From Rubrivivax sp. (GTDB lineage Bacteria; Pseudomonadota; Gammaproteobacteria; Burkholderiales; Burkholderiaceae_C): a stretch of DNA of 62,004 nt. Each line of letters begins with the position of its first letter. Position 1 is the stretch's first letter. This document shows, in pieces, positions 55,275 through 62,004 of the stretch. The notes under the pieces were generated by a model, which did no database searches, had not been told where the DNA came from, and was given only the letters and a program-made list of their open reading frames with translations. The DNA lies in assembly GCA_027487905.1 (NCBI GenBank), contig JAIYCR010000048.1, positions 1 through 62,004 of the forward strand, in the 5' to 3' direction. The position numbers and the translations under genes are program-made.

Positions 55275-56419
55275 GTGAGCAGGTGTTCGAGGGTTCGGCG
55301 GTAGATCGCGGCCAGGGGCTCGAGGCTGTCGAGGCTCACCCGCTCGTCGATCTGGTGGATGGTGGCGTTGATCGGGCCGAACTCGACCACCTGCGGGCAC
55401 AGGCGGGCGATGAAGCGGCCGTCGGAGGTGCCGCCGGTGGTGGACAGCTCCGGGCGCAGGCCGGTCTCGGCTTCGATGGCCGCGCTCAGCGCCGCGCAGA
55501 GTTCGCCTTCGGCGGTGAGAAAGGGCTGGCCTCCGAGCGTCCAGGCCAGCGTGTGCGGCACGCCATGCCGCTGCAGGATGGCCGTCACCCGGGCCTTCAG
55601 GCCCTCGGCGGTCGACTCGGTGCTGAAGCGGAAGTTGAAGTCGATCTGCGCTTCGCCGGGGATGACGTTGGTCGCGCCCGTTCCCGCGCGGAAGTTGGAG
55701 ATCTGCAGGCTGGTGGGCGGGAAGTGCCGATTGCCCGAGTCCCAGGAGGTGCTCACCAGCTCGGTCAGTGCGCCCAGGGCCGCGTGGATGGGGTTGGACG
55801 CCAGGTGCGGATAGGCGATGTGGCCTTGCCGGCCCTGAACCGTCAGGCGCGCGGACAGCGTGCCGCGGCGACCGTTCTTGATCATGTCGCCCAGGCGGTT
55901 CACGCTGGTGGGCTCGCCCACGATGGCGTAGTCCAGGCGTTCACCGCGGCGGGCGAGCTCCTCCACCACGCGCACGGTGCCGTCCACCGAGGGGCCTTCC
56001 TCGTCGCTGGTGAGCAGGAAGGCGAGGCTGCCGGCGGGGTCGGGGTGGGCTGCGTAGAAGTCTTCCGCGGCGACCACCATCGCGGCCAGCGAGGCCTTCA
56101 TGTCGGCCGCCCCGCGGCCCTGCAGATGCCCGTCGACGTGGGTGGGCGTGAAGGGGTCGGACGACCAGCGCTCCACCGGCCCGGTGGGAACGACGTCGGT
56201 GTGCCCGGCGAAGACCAGCGTGGGCGCTTGCGGCGAACGACCCGCGCGGCGGGCCCACAGGTTGAGCACCGGAGCGGCGTCCGGCCCGAAGCGCAGCGTT
56301 TCGCAGACGAAGCCCAGCGCACCCAGCCTCTCGGCGAGCAGCGCCTGGCAACCGGCATCGTCCGGCGTGGTCGAGGGCCGGGCGATCAAGGCCTCGGTCA
56401 GGTGCAGCGTTCGGGACAT
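55271..56419 (-). CDS. dapE: Succinyl-diaminopimelate desuccinylase
   Basis: 382 residues, metal-dependent M20-family hydrolase of lysine/diaminopimelate synthesis. Metal-ligand motifs are [27 protein letters not shown] and VGEPTS, all intact, with the C-terminal ligand in [11 protein letters not shown]. It overlaps prmB by four bases and follows the PilT/PilU-like gene by 41 bases. Confidence 0.96.
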   Translation of the reverse strand: MSRTLHLTEALIARPSTTPDDAGCQALLAERLGALGFVCETLRFGPDAAPVLNLWARRAGRSPQAPTLVFAGHTDVVPTGPVERWSSDPFTPTHVDGHLQGRGAADMKASLAAMVVAAEDFYAAHPDPAGSLAFLLTSDEEGPSVDGTVRVVEELARRGERLDYAIVGEPTSVNRLGDMIKNGRRGTLSARLTVQGRQGHIAYPHLASNPIHAALGALTELVSTSWDSGNRHFPPTSLQISNFRAGTGATNVIPGEAQIDFNFRFSTESTAEGLKARVTAILQRHGVPHTLAWTLGGQPFLTAEGELCAALSAAIEAETGLRPELSTTGGTSDGRFIARLCPQVVEFGPINATIHQIDERVSLDSLEPLAAIYRRTLEHLLT

Positions 56420-56460
56420 GTCGGGAAGAAGGTCGCAAGGCGTGCCGGCAGCGCGCGCAC

Positions 56461-57666
56461 TCAGCGGATGGCGCCGAAGCCGGTGGCGCCGAAGCGTGAG
56501 GCGCCGTCCTCGGGCCGTACATCGAGCGTGATGTCGGTGAAGGTGGGCTCGTCGTCGGTGTCCTCCGGCTTGGCCGGCGACGCGCGGGACACCGGGTCCA
56601 TGTCGTTCTGCAGCCGCCACATCAGGTTGCTGGGCGAGTCGGCGTAGGCCAGGCCCTCGTCGCGGGTGATGATCTGGTCGCTGATCAGGCGGGCGAGGTC
56701 CTGCTCGAAGGTGATCGAGCCTTCGGCCATGGACTTCTCCATCGCCTCCTTGACGCCGCTGAAGTCGCCCTGCTCGATGAGCTCGGAGACGAGTTGGGTG
56801 TTGAGCATCACCTCCACAGCCGGCAGGCGGCCACCGGCCTGCGCCCGCACCAGGCGCTGCGACACGATGGAGCGCAGCGCCTGCGACAGGTCGCTGAGCA
56901 GCGAGGGGCGTGCTTCGGGCGCGTAGAAGCTCAGGATGCGGCCCAGCGCGTGGTAGGAGTTGTTGGCGTGCAGCGTGGCCAGCACCAGGTGGCCGGAAAG
57001 CGAATAGGAGATGGCCGCGGTCATGGTCTCGCGGTCGCGGATCTCGCCGATGAGGATGCAGTCCGGTGCCTGGCGCAGCGCGTTCTTCAGGCCGATCTGC
57101 AGCGACTGCGTGTCGCGCCCCACCTCGCGCTGGTTGACGATGGACTTCTTGTTGCTGAACAGGAACTCGATCGGGTCCTCGATGGTGAGGATGTGCCCGG
57201 TCATCTGCTGGTTGCGCTGCTCGAGCATGGACGCCAGCGTGGTGCTCTTGCCGGTGCCGGTGGCGCCCACCATCAGGATCAGCCCGCGCTTTTCCAGCAC
57301 CAGCTGCCCGAGGATGGGCGGCAGGTTCAGGGAATCGAGCGACGGGATGGAGAACGGGATGCAGCGGAACACCGCGGCGATGGTGCCGCGCTGGCGGAAC
57401 GCGGACAGGCGGAAGCTGCCGATGCCCGACAGGCCCACGCCGACGTTGAGCTCGCCGGTGTCGTCCAGCTCCTCGAGCTGCTGAGGGCTCAGCACCTCGC
57501 CGAGCAGCTGCCGGGTCTGGGTGGGCGTGAGCGGCTGGTCGGACAGCTGCAGGATCTGCCCGTTGATCTTGATGAGCACCGGCGTGTTGGCCGACAGGTA
57601 GACGTCCGAGGCCGATTTCTCGGCCATCAGGCGCAGCACGCGCTCCATGTTTCCGCCGTTGCTCAC
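56461..57666 (-). CDS. PilT/PilU-type pilus retraction ATPase
   Basis: 401 residues. Walker A is GATGTGKST near 140, the Asp box is in TIEDPIEF, the Walker B-like motif is [11 protein letters not shown] and the His box is in [14 protein letters not shown]. This is the PilT/PilU subfamily of type IV pilus retraction motors. The N-terminal domain and the C-terminal extension after about 355 (acidic then Gly/Ala) are more PilU-like. No other pilus gene is in the window; it is flanked by dapD and dapE. A second ATG at 57648 would remove six residues. Confidence 0.9.
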   Translation of the reverse strand: MSNGGNMERVLRLMAEKSASDVYLSANTPVLIKINGQILQLSDQPLTPTQTRQLLGEVLSPQQLEELDDTGELNVGVGLSGIGSFRLSAFRQRGTIAAVFRCIPFSIPSLDSLNLPPILGQLVLEKRGLILMVGATGTGKSTTLASMLEQRNQQMTGHILTIEDPIEFLFSNKKSIVNQREVGRDTQSLQIGLKNALRQAPDCILIGEIRDRETMTAAISYSLSGHLVLATLHANNSYHALGRILSFYAPEARPSLLSDLSQALRSIVSQRLVRAQAGGRLPAVEVMLNTQLVSELIEQGDFSGVKEAMEKSMAEGSITFEQDLARLISDQIITRDEGLAYADSPSNLMWRLQNDMDPVSRASPAKPEDTDDEPTFTDITLDVRPEDGASRFGATGFGAIR

Positions 57667-57705
57667 TCGTGCTCCTTGTGTCGGCTGCGCGCCTGGCCCC
57701 GGGGC

Positions 57706-58530
57706 TCAGTCGCGCAGCAGTTCGTTCAGGCTGGTCTTGGCCCGGGTCTGGGCATCGACCTTCTTGACGATCACCGCGCAGTAGAGGCTGTACTTTCCGT
57801 CTGCGCTGGGCAGGTTGCCGCTCACCACCACCGAGCCGGCCGGCACGCGGCCGTAATGCACCTCGCCGGTGGCCCGGTCGTAGATCTTGGTGCTCTGGCC
57901 GATGTACACGCCCATGCTGATGACCGAGTTCTCCTCGACGATCACGCCTTCGACGATCTCGCTGCGGGCGCCGATGAAGCAGTTGTCCTCGATGATGGTC
58001 GGGTTGGCCTGCAGCGGCTCCAGCACTCCGCCGATGCCAACGCCCCCACTCAAGTGGACGTTCTTGCCGATCTGCGCGCAACTGCCCACGGTGGCCCAGG
58101 TGTCCACCATCGTGCCTTCGTCCACATACGCGCCGATGTTGACGTAGCTGGGCATCAGCACCACGCCGCGCGCGAGGAAGCTGCCGCGCCGGGCGACGGC
58201 CGGCGGCACCACCCGCACACCGGCCTGGGCCACCACCTCGTCAGGCACGTGCGAGAACTTGGTCTTGACCTTGTCGAAGAAGGTCAGCTCGCCGGCGCGC
58301 ATGACCTCGTTGTCGTTCAGCCGGAAGCTCAGCAGCACCGCCTTCTTCAGCCACTGGTTCACCGTCCACTGGCCCACGCCCTGGCGCTCGGCGATGCGAA
58401 GACGGCCGGCGTTGAGTTCACCGATCACCTGTTCGACCGCCTCGCGCACCTGCGGATGGGAGGCCGCGCTGATCTGGGTGCGGTGGTCCCAGGCGTTCTC
58501 GATGGTGTCTTGCAGATGAGCGAGGTTCAT
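57706..58530 (-). CDS. dapD: Tetrahydrodipicolinate N-succinyltransferase
   Basis: 274 residues, the usual size. The left-handed parallel beta-helix is seen as hexapeptide-like repeats in the middle, such as [20 protein letters not shown] and [18 protein letters not shown]. It succinylates tetrahydrodipicolinate on the way to diaminopimelate and lysine. It stands between dapC (88 bases upstream) and the PilT/PilU gene. Confidence 0.97.
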   Translation of the reverse strand: MNLAHLQDTIENAWDHRTQISAASHPQVREAVEQVIGELNAGRLRIAERQGVGQWTVNQWLKKAVLLSFRLNDNEVMRAGELTFFDKVKTKFSHVPDEVVAQAGVRVVPPAVARRGSFLARGVVLMPSYVNIGAYVDEGTMVDTWATVGSCAQIGKNVHLSGGVGIGGVLEPLQANPTIIEDNCFIGARSEIVEGVIVEENSVISMGVYIGQSTKIYDRATGEVHYGRVPAGSVVVSGNLPSADGKYSLYCAVIVKKVDAQTRAKTSLNELLRD

Positions 58531-58617
58531 GGCGACGGGCCCGAGGGGCAGTGAGCGGAAGAAGGGGGAAAGCCAGCGTGCCGGCGGGTAGGAGCGGACG
58601 ACAGGATCGTCGGTAGG

Positions 58618-59889
58618 TCAGGCCGCGGACCTGGCCTGCAGGCCGCGGGCATGCTGGACGATGCGCTCGGCGGCCTCGACACATTCGGCGACGGAGGCCA
58701 CCAGGGCCAGACGGACGCGACCCCGGCCGGGGTTGTCCCCTGGCCGGGCCAGACCGGACGAAGCGCGTGCGAGCAGGCTGCCCGGCAAGACCGCCACATT
58801 GTATTGAGCGAGCAGGCTGCGGGCATAGGCCACGTCCGGGGCGGCGGCGTCGGCGTCGTCCACCGGTGCGGCCACTGGCTCGGGCATCAGGCCGGAAACG
58901 TCGGCCCAGAGGTAGAAGCCGGCGTCCGGCAGCGCCACCGGCATGCACTGGGCGAGCATCGGCGTGATCCGCTCGAACTTCTCCCGGTAGAGCCGCCGGT
59001 TCTCCACCACATGCGCCTCGTCGTTCCAGGCGGCGATGCTGGCGTGCTGGACGACCGGGCTCATCGCGCCGCCATGGTAGGTGCGGTAGAGCAGGAAACG
59101 CGACATCAGCGTCGCGTCGCCGGCGACGAAGCCCGAACGCAGGCCGGGCACGTTGCTGCGCTTGGAAAGGCTGGTGAACGCGACAAGCCGGCGGAAATCG
59201 GTGCGGCCCAGGCGCACCGCGGCCTCGAGCGAACCCAGCGGCGCCTCGTCGCGGAAATAGATCTCCGAATAGCACTCGTCGGAGGCGATGACGAAGCCGT
59301 GGCGGTCGCTGAGCTCGAAGAGCCGCGCCCACTCGTCGAGCGGCATCACCGCGCCGGTGGGGTTGCCGGGGGAGCAGACATAGAGCAGTTGCGTGCGCGC
59401 CCACACGGCCTCGGGCACGCTGGCCCAGTCGATGGCGAACTGGCGGGCCGGGTCGCTCGCCACGAACCAGGGTTGCGCGCCGGCGAGCAGGGCTGCACCT
59501 TCATAGATCTGATAGAACGGGTTGGGACAGACCACGGTCGCCTGCGCCCGCGTGGGGTCGATCACCACCTGCGCGAAGGCGAACAGCGCCTCGCGCGAAC
59601 CGTTCACCGGCAGCACCTGGGTGTCGGCGTCCACGCTGACGCCATATCGCCTTTGCAGCCAGGCGCTCAGGGCCCGCCTGAGCGCGGGCAGGCCCGCCGT
59701 GGCCGGATAGCTGGACAGGCCCTGGAGGCTGGACATCAGCGCATCTTCGATGAGCACCGGCGTCGGGTGCCGCGGCTCGCCGATGCCCAGGCTGATCGGT
59801 GCGTGAGCGGGCGAGGGCGTGATGTCGCGGGTGAGGGCGCGAAGACGCTCGAAGGGGTAGGGCTGCAACGCGCCCAGCAGGGGGTTCAT
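58618..59889 (-). CDS. dapC: Succinyldiaminopimelate aminotransferase
   Basis: 423 residues, class I/II PLP enzyme. The PLP Lys is in SLSKRSNVPGLR, the Asn/Pro loop is SPGNPTGAV and the cofactor Asp/Tyr region is SDECYSEIYF. It provides the amino group before dapE. First gene of the dap-prmB-ABC-F group; its start is 81 bases from the divergent alkB-like gene. The context with dapD makes this role firm. Confidence 0.94.
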   Translation of the reverse strand: MNPLLGALQPYPFERLRALTRDITPSPAHAPISLGIGEPRHPTPVLIEDALMSSLQGLSSYPATAGLPALRRALSAWLQRRYGVSVDADTQVLPVNGSREALFAFAQVVIDPTRAQATVVCPNPFYQIYEGAALLAGAQPWFVASDPARQFAIDWASVPEAVWARTQLLYVCSPGNPTGAVMPLDEWARLFELSDRHGFVIASDECYSEIYFRDEAPLGSLEAAVRLGRTDFRRLVAFTSLSKRSNVPGLRSGFVAGDATLMSRFLLYRTYHGGAMSPVVQHASIAAWNDEAHVVENRRLYREKFERITPMLAQCMPVALPDAGFYLWADVSGLMPEPVAAPVDDADAAAPDVAYARSLLAQYNVAVLPGSLLARASSGLARPGDNPGRGRVRLALVASVAECVEAAERIVQHARGLQARSAA

Positions 59890-59970
59890 CGCCGGGATTA
59901 TCGGCCGCTCGAAGGCGGGGCATGGCCGATGCGGGTTGACGATCGGCTGGCGCTGCGGATGATTCGGTGC

Positions 59971-61107
59971 ATGTCTGAGGATCGGCCCTGTCACCCGCCA
60001 GCCGTCCCTGAACAGACGGCTCTGCCCGCCTGGCGGGTGGCTGGCTTCGCCATCGCCTGGCTGCTGCCGCTGGGCCTGGCACTGGCGGTGTGGCGCTCGC
60101 CTGCGACGGCGGCGCTGGTGGGTCTGGCGGTGCAGGGGCTGCTAGCGCTGGCCGAGCGGCTGCACCCGGGCGGATGGCGCTGGGAGCCCGAGGCCCGTCC
60201 GGCCTACCGCTGGGTGCTGCGCATCCATGTCGGGCTGCAGGCCGGCTTGCTGGCCCTCGCCCTGGTGCTGGCGGGCCCGGCCGTGTCAGAAGCGCTGCGT
60301 GCCGGTGGCGCCGGGCTGGCCGCCGGTGTGGTGCTGAGCCTGGGCCTGGCCGTGGGCCTGGTGAGCGGCTCGCAGGGCATCACCTACGCCCATGAGCTCG
60401 GCCACTCCCGCAGCCGGGGAGACCGCCTGCTCGCCTGGCTGCTGATGGGCAGCGTGGCCTATTCGCACTTCATGGTCGAGCACTACCGAGGTCACCACGT
60501 GCGGGTGGCCACCGACGCCGACCCGGCCAGCGCGCCGGCCGGCATGTCCCTGTGGCGCTTCCTGCCCCGGACCCTGCTGGGCAGCTGGCGCAGCGCCTGG
60601 GCACTGGAACGACAAGGCCGACGCGCCCGCCGCCTGCCCCTGGCGCGCAGCCCCCTGGTCTGGGCCCAGGCGCTGCAGGTCGCCTTCGCCGGGCTGCTGC
60701 TGGCGGTGCTGGGCCCGGCAGCCCTGGCGGTTTGGCTGGTCCAGGCGGCCTACGCGGTCTTTCTGCTGGAAACGATCAATTACATCGAGCACTACGGCCT
60801 GCGCCGTCGGGAACGCCACGGTCGCCCTGAACCGTTTGCGGCCGTCCATGCCTGGAACGCCGACCGCCCGCTGACCAACCTGCTGGTGGCCAACCTGCAG
60901 CGGCATTCGGACCACCACCTGCACCCCCACCGGCCCTACGAGACCTTGCGGCCGCTACCTAGCCCGCAGTTGCCCAGCGGCTACGCTGGCTGCATCTTCC
61001 TGGCGCTGTGGCCGCCTGTCTGGTTCCGGCTGATGCACCCTCGGCTGCAGGCCTGGAGCGGTGACGCCGCAGCGCCGGCAGACGCCCAACGCATCAGCGC
61101 CGGCTGA
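59971..61107 (+). CDS. AlkB-type alkane 1-monooxygenase (non-haem diiron hydroxylase)
   Basis: 378 residues with about six membrane helices. The His clusters are HELGH, EHYRGHH and LQRHSDHHLHP, with the additional NYIEHYGL motif. EHYRGHH-VRVATDADPASA is specific for AlkB-type hydroxylases rather than desaturases. It would oxidise the terminal carbon of medium-chain alkanes or fatty acids with electrons from rubredoxin; no rubredoxin gene is near. Three possible ATGs (59929, 59959, 59971) exist; the last is chosen because the upstream part is unlike the family. The 3 prime end overlaps the next gene. Confidence 0.88.
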   Translation: MSEDRPCHPPAVPEQTALPAWRVAGFAIAWLLPLGLALAVWRSPATAALVGLAVQGLLALAERLHPGGWRWEPEARPAYRWVLRIHVGLQAGLLALALVLAGPAVSEALRAGGAGLAAGVVLSLGLAVGLVSGSQGITYAHELGHSRSRGDRLLAWLLMGSVAYSHFMVEHYRGHHVRVATDADPASAPAGMSLWRFLPRTLLGSWRSAWALERQGRRARRLPLARSPLVWAQALQVAFAGLLLAVLGPAALAVWLVQAAYAVFLLETINYIEHYGLRRRERHGRPEPFAAVHAWNADRPLTNLLVANLQRHSDHHLHPHRPYETLRPLPSPQLPSGYAGCIFLALWPPVWFRLMHPRLQAWSGDAAAPADAQRISAG

Positions 61108-61702
61108 AGCCCTTGTCCGTCAGAACCACCTCATCACCGGCTCGCACGTCCGGTGCCTGACGGCGCTCGAAGCTGCGCAGCCGGCCATCCGCCTGGCGGA
61201 CCTGCACCACCCACACCGTGTGGCCGCGCTGCTGCTTCTCGATCTGATGGCCGGCATAGCCACCCGCGACGGCGCCGCCCACGGTGGCGATCTGCTTGCC
61301 GGTGCCGCCGCCCACCTGGTGACCCAGGATGCCGCCCAGCACGGCACCGCCCACGGCTCCCAGCCCGCTGGGTTCGCCCTGACGGCGCTCGCTGCGCACC
61401 TCGGTGACGGTGCCGCAGCGGTCGCAGGCGGGCACGGCGGTGGGGGCCGCGGTGGTCGAAGCGGTGGTCGAAGCGGTGGTCGAAGCGGTGGTCGAAGCGG
61501 AGGGTGCCGGCGCAAGCTCCCGCTGCGGTGCCGGTCCAGCCACAGGCCCGGTCATCGCAGCTGCCGCCACGGCAGGCGGTGAACTTGCCGCCCCTGGGTT
61601 GGCCTGCGATCGGCCCAGCGCGAAGGCGGCACCCAGAAGGGCCGTGACGACAGCGCAACCGGCAACGATCTGCAGCGCCGAAAAGGGTAGGGCTCGGTTC
61701 AT
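61094..61702 (-). CDS. Glycine-zipper membrane protein with Thr/Ala repeat
   Basis: 202 residues. An N-terminal membrane anchor (residues 8-28) is followed by a linker with four copies of a four-residue repeat, ASTT. The glycine-zipper two-helix domain (GAVGGAVLGGILGHQVGGG, then GGAVAGGYAGHQ) resembles the Rickettsia 17 kDa antigen family. A final SH3-like strand region reads VVQVRQADGRLRSFE. It probably sits in the envelope. The last 14 bases overlap the alkB-like gene on the other strand. Confidence 0.85.
   Translation of the reverse strand: MNRALPFSALQIVAGCAVVTALLGAAFALGRSQANPGAASSPPAVAAAAMTGPVAGPAPQRELAPAPSASTTASTTASTTASTTAAPTAVPACDRCGTVTEVRSERRQGEPSGLGAVGGAVLGGILGHQVGGGTGKQIATVGGAVAGGYAGHQIEKQQRGHTVWVVQVRQADGRLRSFERRQAPDVRAGDEVVLTDKGFSRR
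61451..61498. repeat. Twelve-base tandem repeat in glycine-zipper gene
   Basis: Four exact copies of GGTGGTCGAAGC. Translated on the minus strand as a four-residue unit (Ala-Ser-Thr-Thr). Exact copies suggest recent expansion. Confidence 0.92.
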
Positions 61703-62004
61703 GCGGCTCCAATGGAACGTGGGAAACCGCACACTGTGCGGCCTGGAGGCGGCGCGCATGCTTCAGGATGTTTCGGGCCTATCGTTCCGCAGAGTCAGGC
61801 GCTTGGCCTGGTGTTGCGCACCTTGCAGCCGCGGCGTTGCACCGTGGCTTATTGCTGTACTGGCGGAGGGGGCGGAAGGCAACACCCGCGCCAGTGCTAG
61901 CTTTCCGGGGGGTGGGGGTCTGTTCCCCACTGCCTTCCCCACACGAATGCGAAGGCACTTCGTCCCGAAAGCCCCGGATCAGCCCCCGGCCAGCGTCTCG
62001 CGCA
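61703..62004. other. Intergenic region to window end, no gene assigned
   Basis: About 300 bases upstream of the glycine-zipper gene. One hairpin is visible (GTGGGG/CCCCAC, 61912-61930). A minus-strand frame ending at 61979 (seven residues, RETLAGG) could be the end of a gene that lies beyond the edge, but it is too short to call. I see no tRNA, rRNA or clear promoter. Confidence 0.5.

Noticed and set aside
59971-61107. Fatty-acid desaturase as identity of the diiron protein
   Set aside because: The His spacing and the VATDADPASA segment following EHYRGHH fit AlkB-type hydroxylases better than desaturases.
61979-62004. Seven-residue end of a minus-strand gene at the right edge
   Set aside because: Only 23 bases precede the stop inside the window; no domain or codon signal can be judged.

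Overview
The window reads as chromosomal DNA of a high-GC betaproteobacterium, most likely Burkholderiales of the Rubrivivax/Leptothrix/Roseateles type. Third codon positions are almost all G or C. Housekeeping proteins have betaproteobacterial character (PurL, GlnD, a dapC-dapD-dapE-prmB string), and there are many chemotaxis and sensor-kinase genes. It is densely packed, with many ATGA, GTGA or TGATG overlaps. I see no rRNA, tRNA, CRISPR array, insertion sequence or prophage. The organism assignment is an inference.

Layout. 1-5740 (minus): an alternative chemosensory operon. It holds a membrane protein with a CheZ-like FQDxxxQ motif, then CheY, a STAS protein, CheA and a chemoreceptor that runs off the left edge. 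6035-11251: an unknown protein, then map, glnD and mnmH on the minus strand. 11277-24230: metabolic genes on both strands (purL, an SGNH hydrolase, a core MetE-like protein, thrH, a class III CoA-transferase, a ChaN-like lipoprotein, a DUF1624-like membrane protein, rlmB, upp, a DUF302-like protein). 24302-27763 (minus): a translationally overlapping set of a 2-hydroxyacid dehydrogenase, an MFS exporter and two half-size ChrA subunits.

27956-31016: lexA with a strong SOS box shared with a divergent asparaginase gene. Downstream of lexA lies a stretch of coding-like sequence scattered over three frames. 31114-36777: a five-gene peptide-type ABC importer behind a near-perfect sigma-54 promoter. 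36810-40578: an acyltransferase with an altered motif, a large surface lipoprotein behind a Pho box, and an amidase. 40621-52144: a signalling-rich stretch with a single-domain response regulator, a second chemoreceptor, a periplasmic-binding-protein/PAS-kinase pair, a spermidine-synthase-like membrane protein, Ohr, a 30-residue membrane peptide, and an RsbQ-like hydrolase overlapping a cytoplasmic PAS hybrid kinase. 52228-59889 (minus): dapC, dapD, a PilT/PilU ATPase, dapE, prmB and an ABC-F ATPase, which finish lysine/diaminopimelate synthesis and serve ribosome function. 59971-61702: an AlkB-type hydroxylase and a glycine-zipper protein that converge and overlap.

The most interesting leads are the possible membrane-anchored CheZ-like phosphatase, the RsbQ-like/PAS-kinase pair with RsbQ-identical triad spacing, the Pho-box lipoprotein, the sigma-54 ABC operon, the LexA box lying on an asparaginase ribosome binding site, and the apparent multi-frameshift gene beside lexA.
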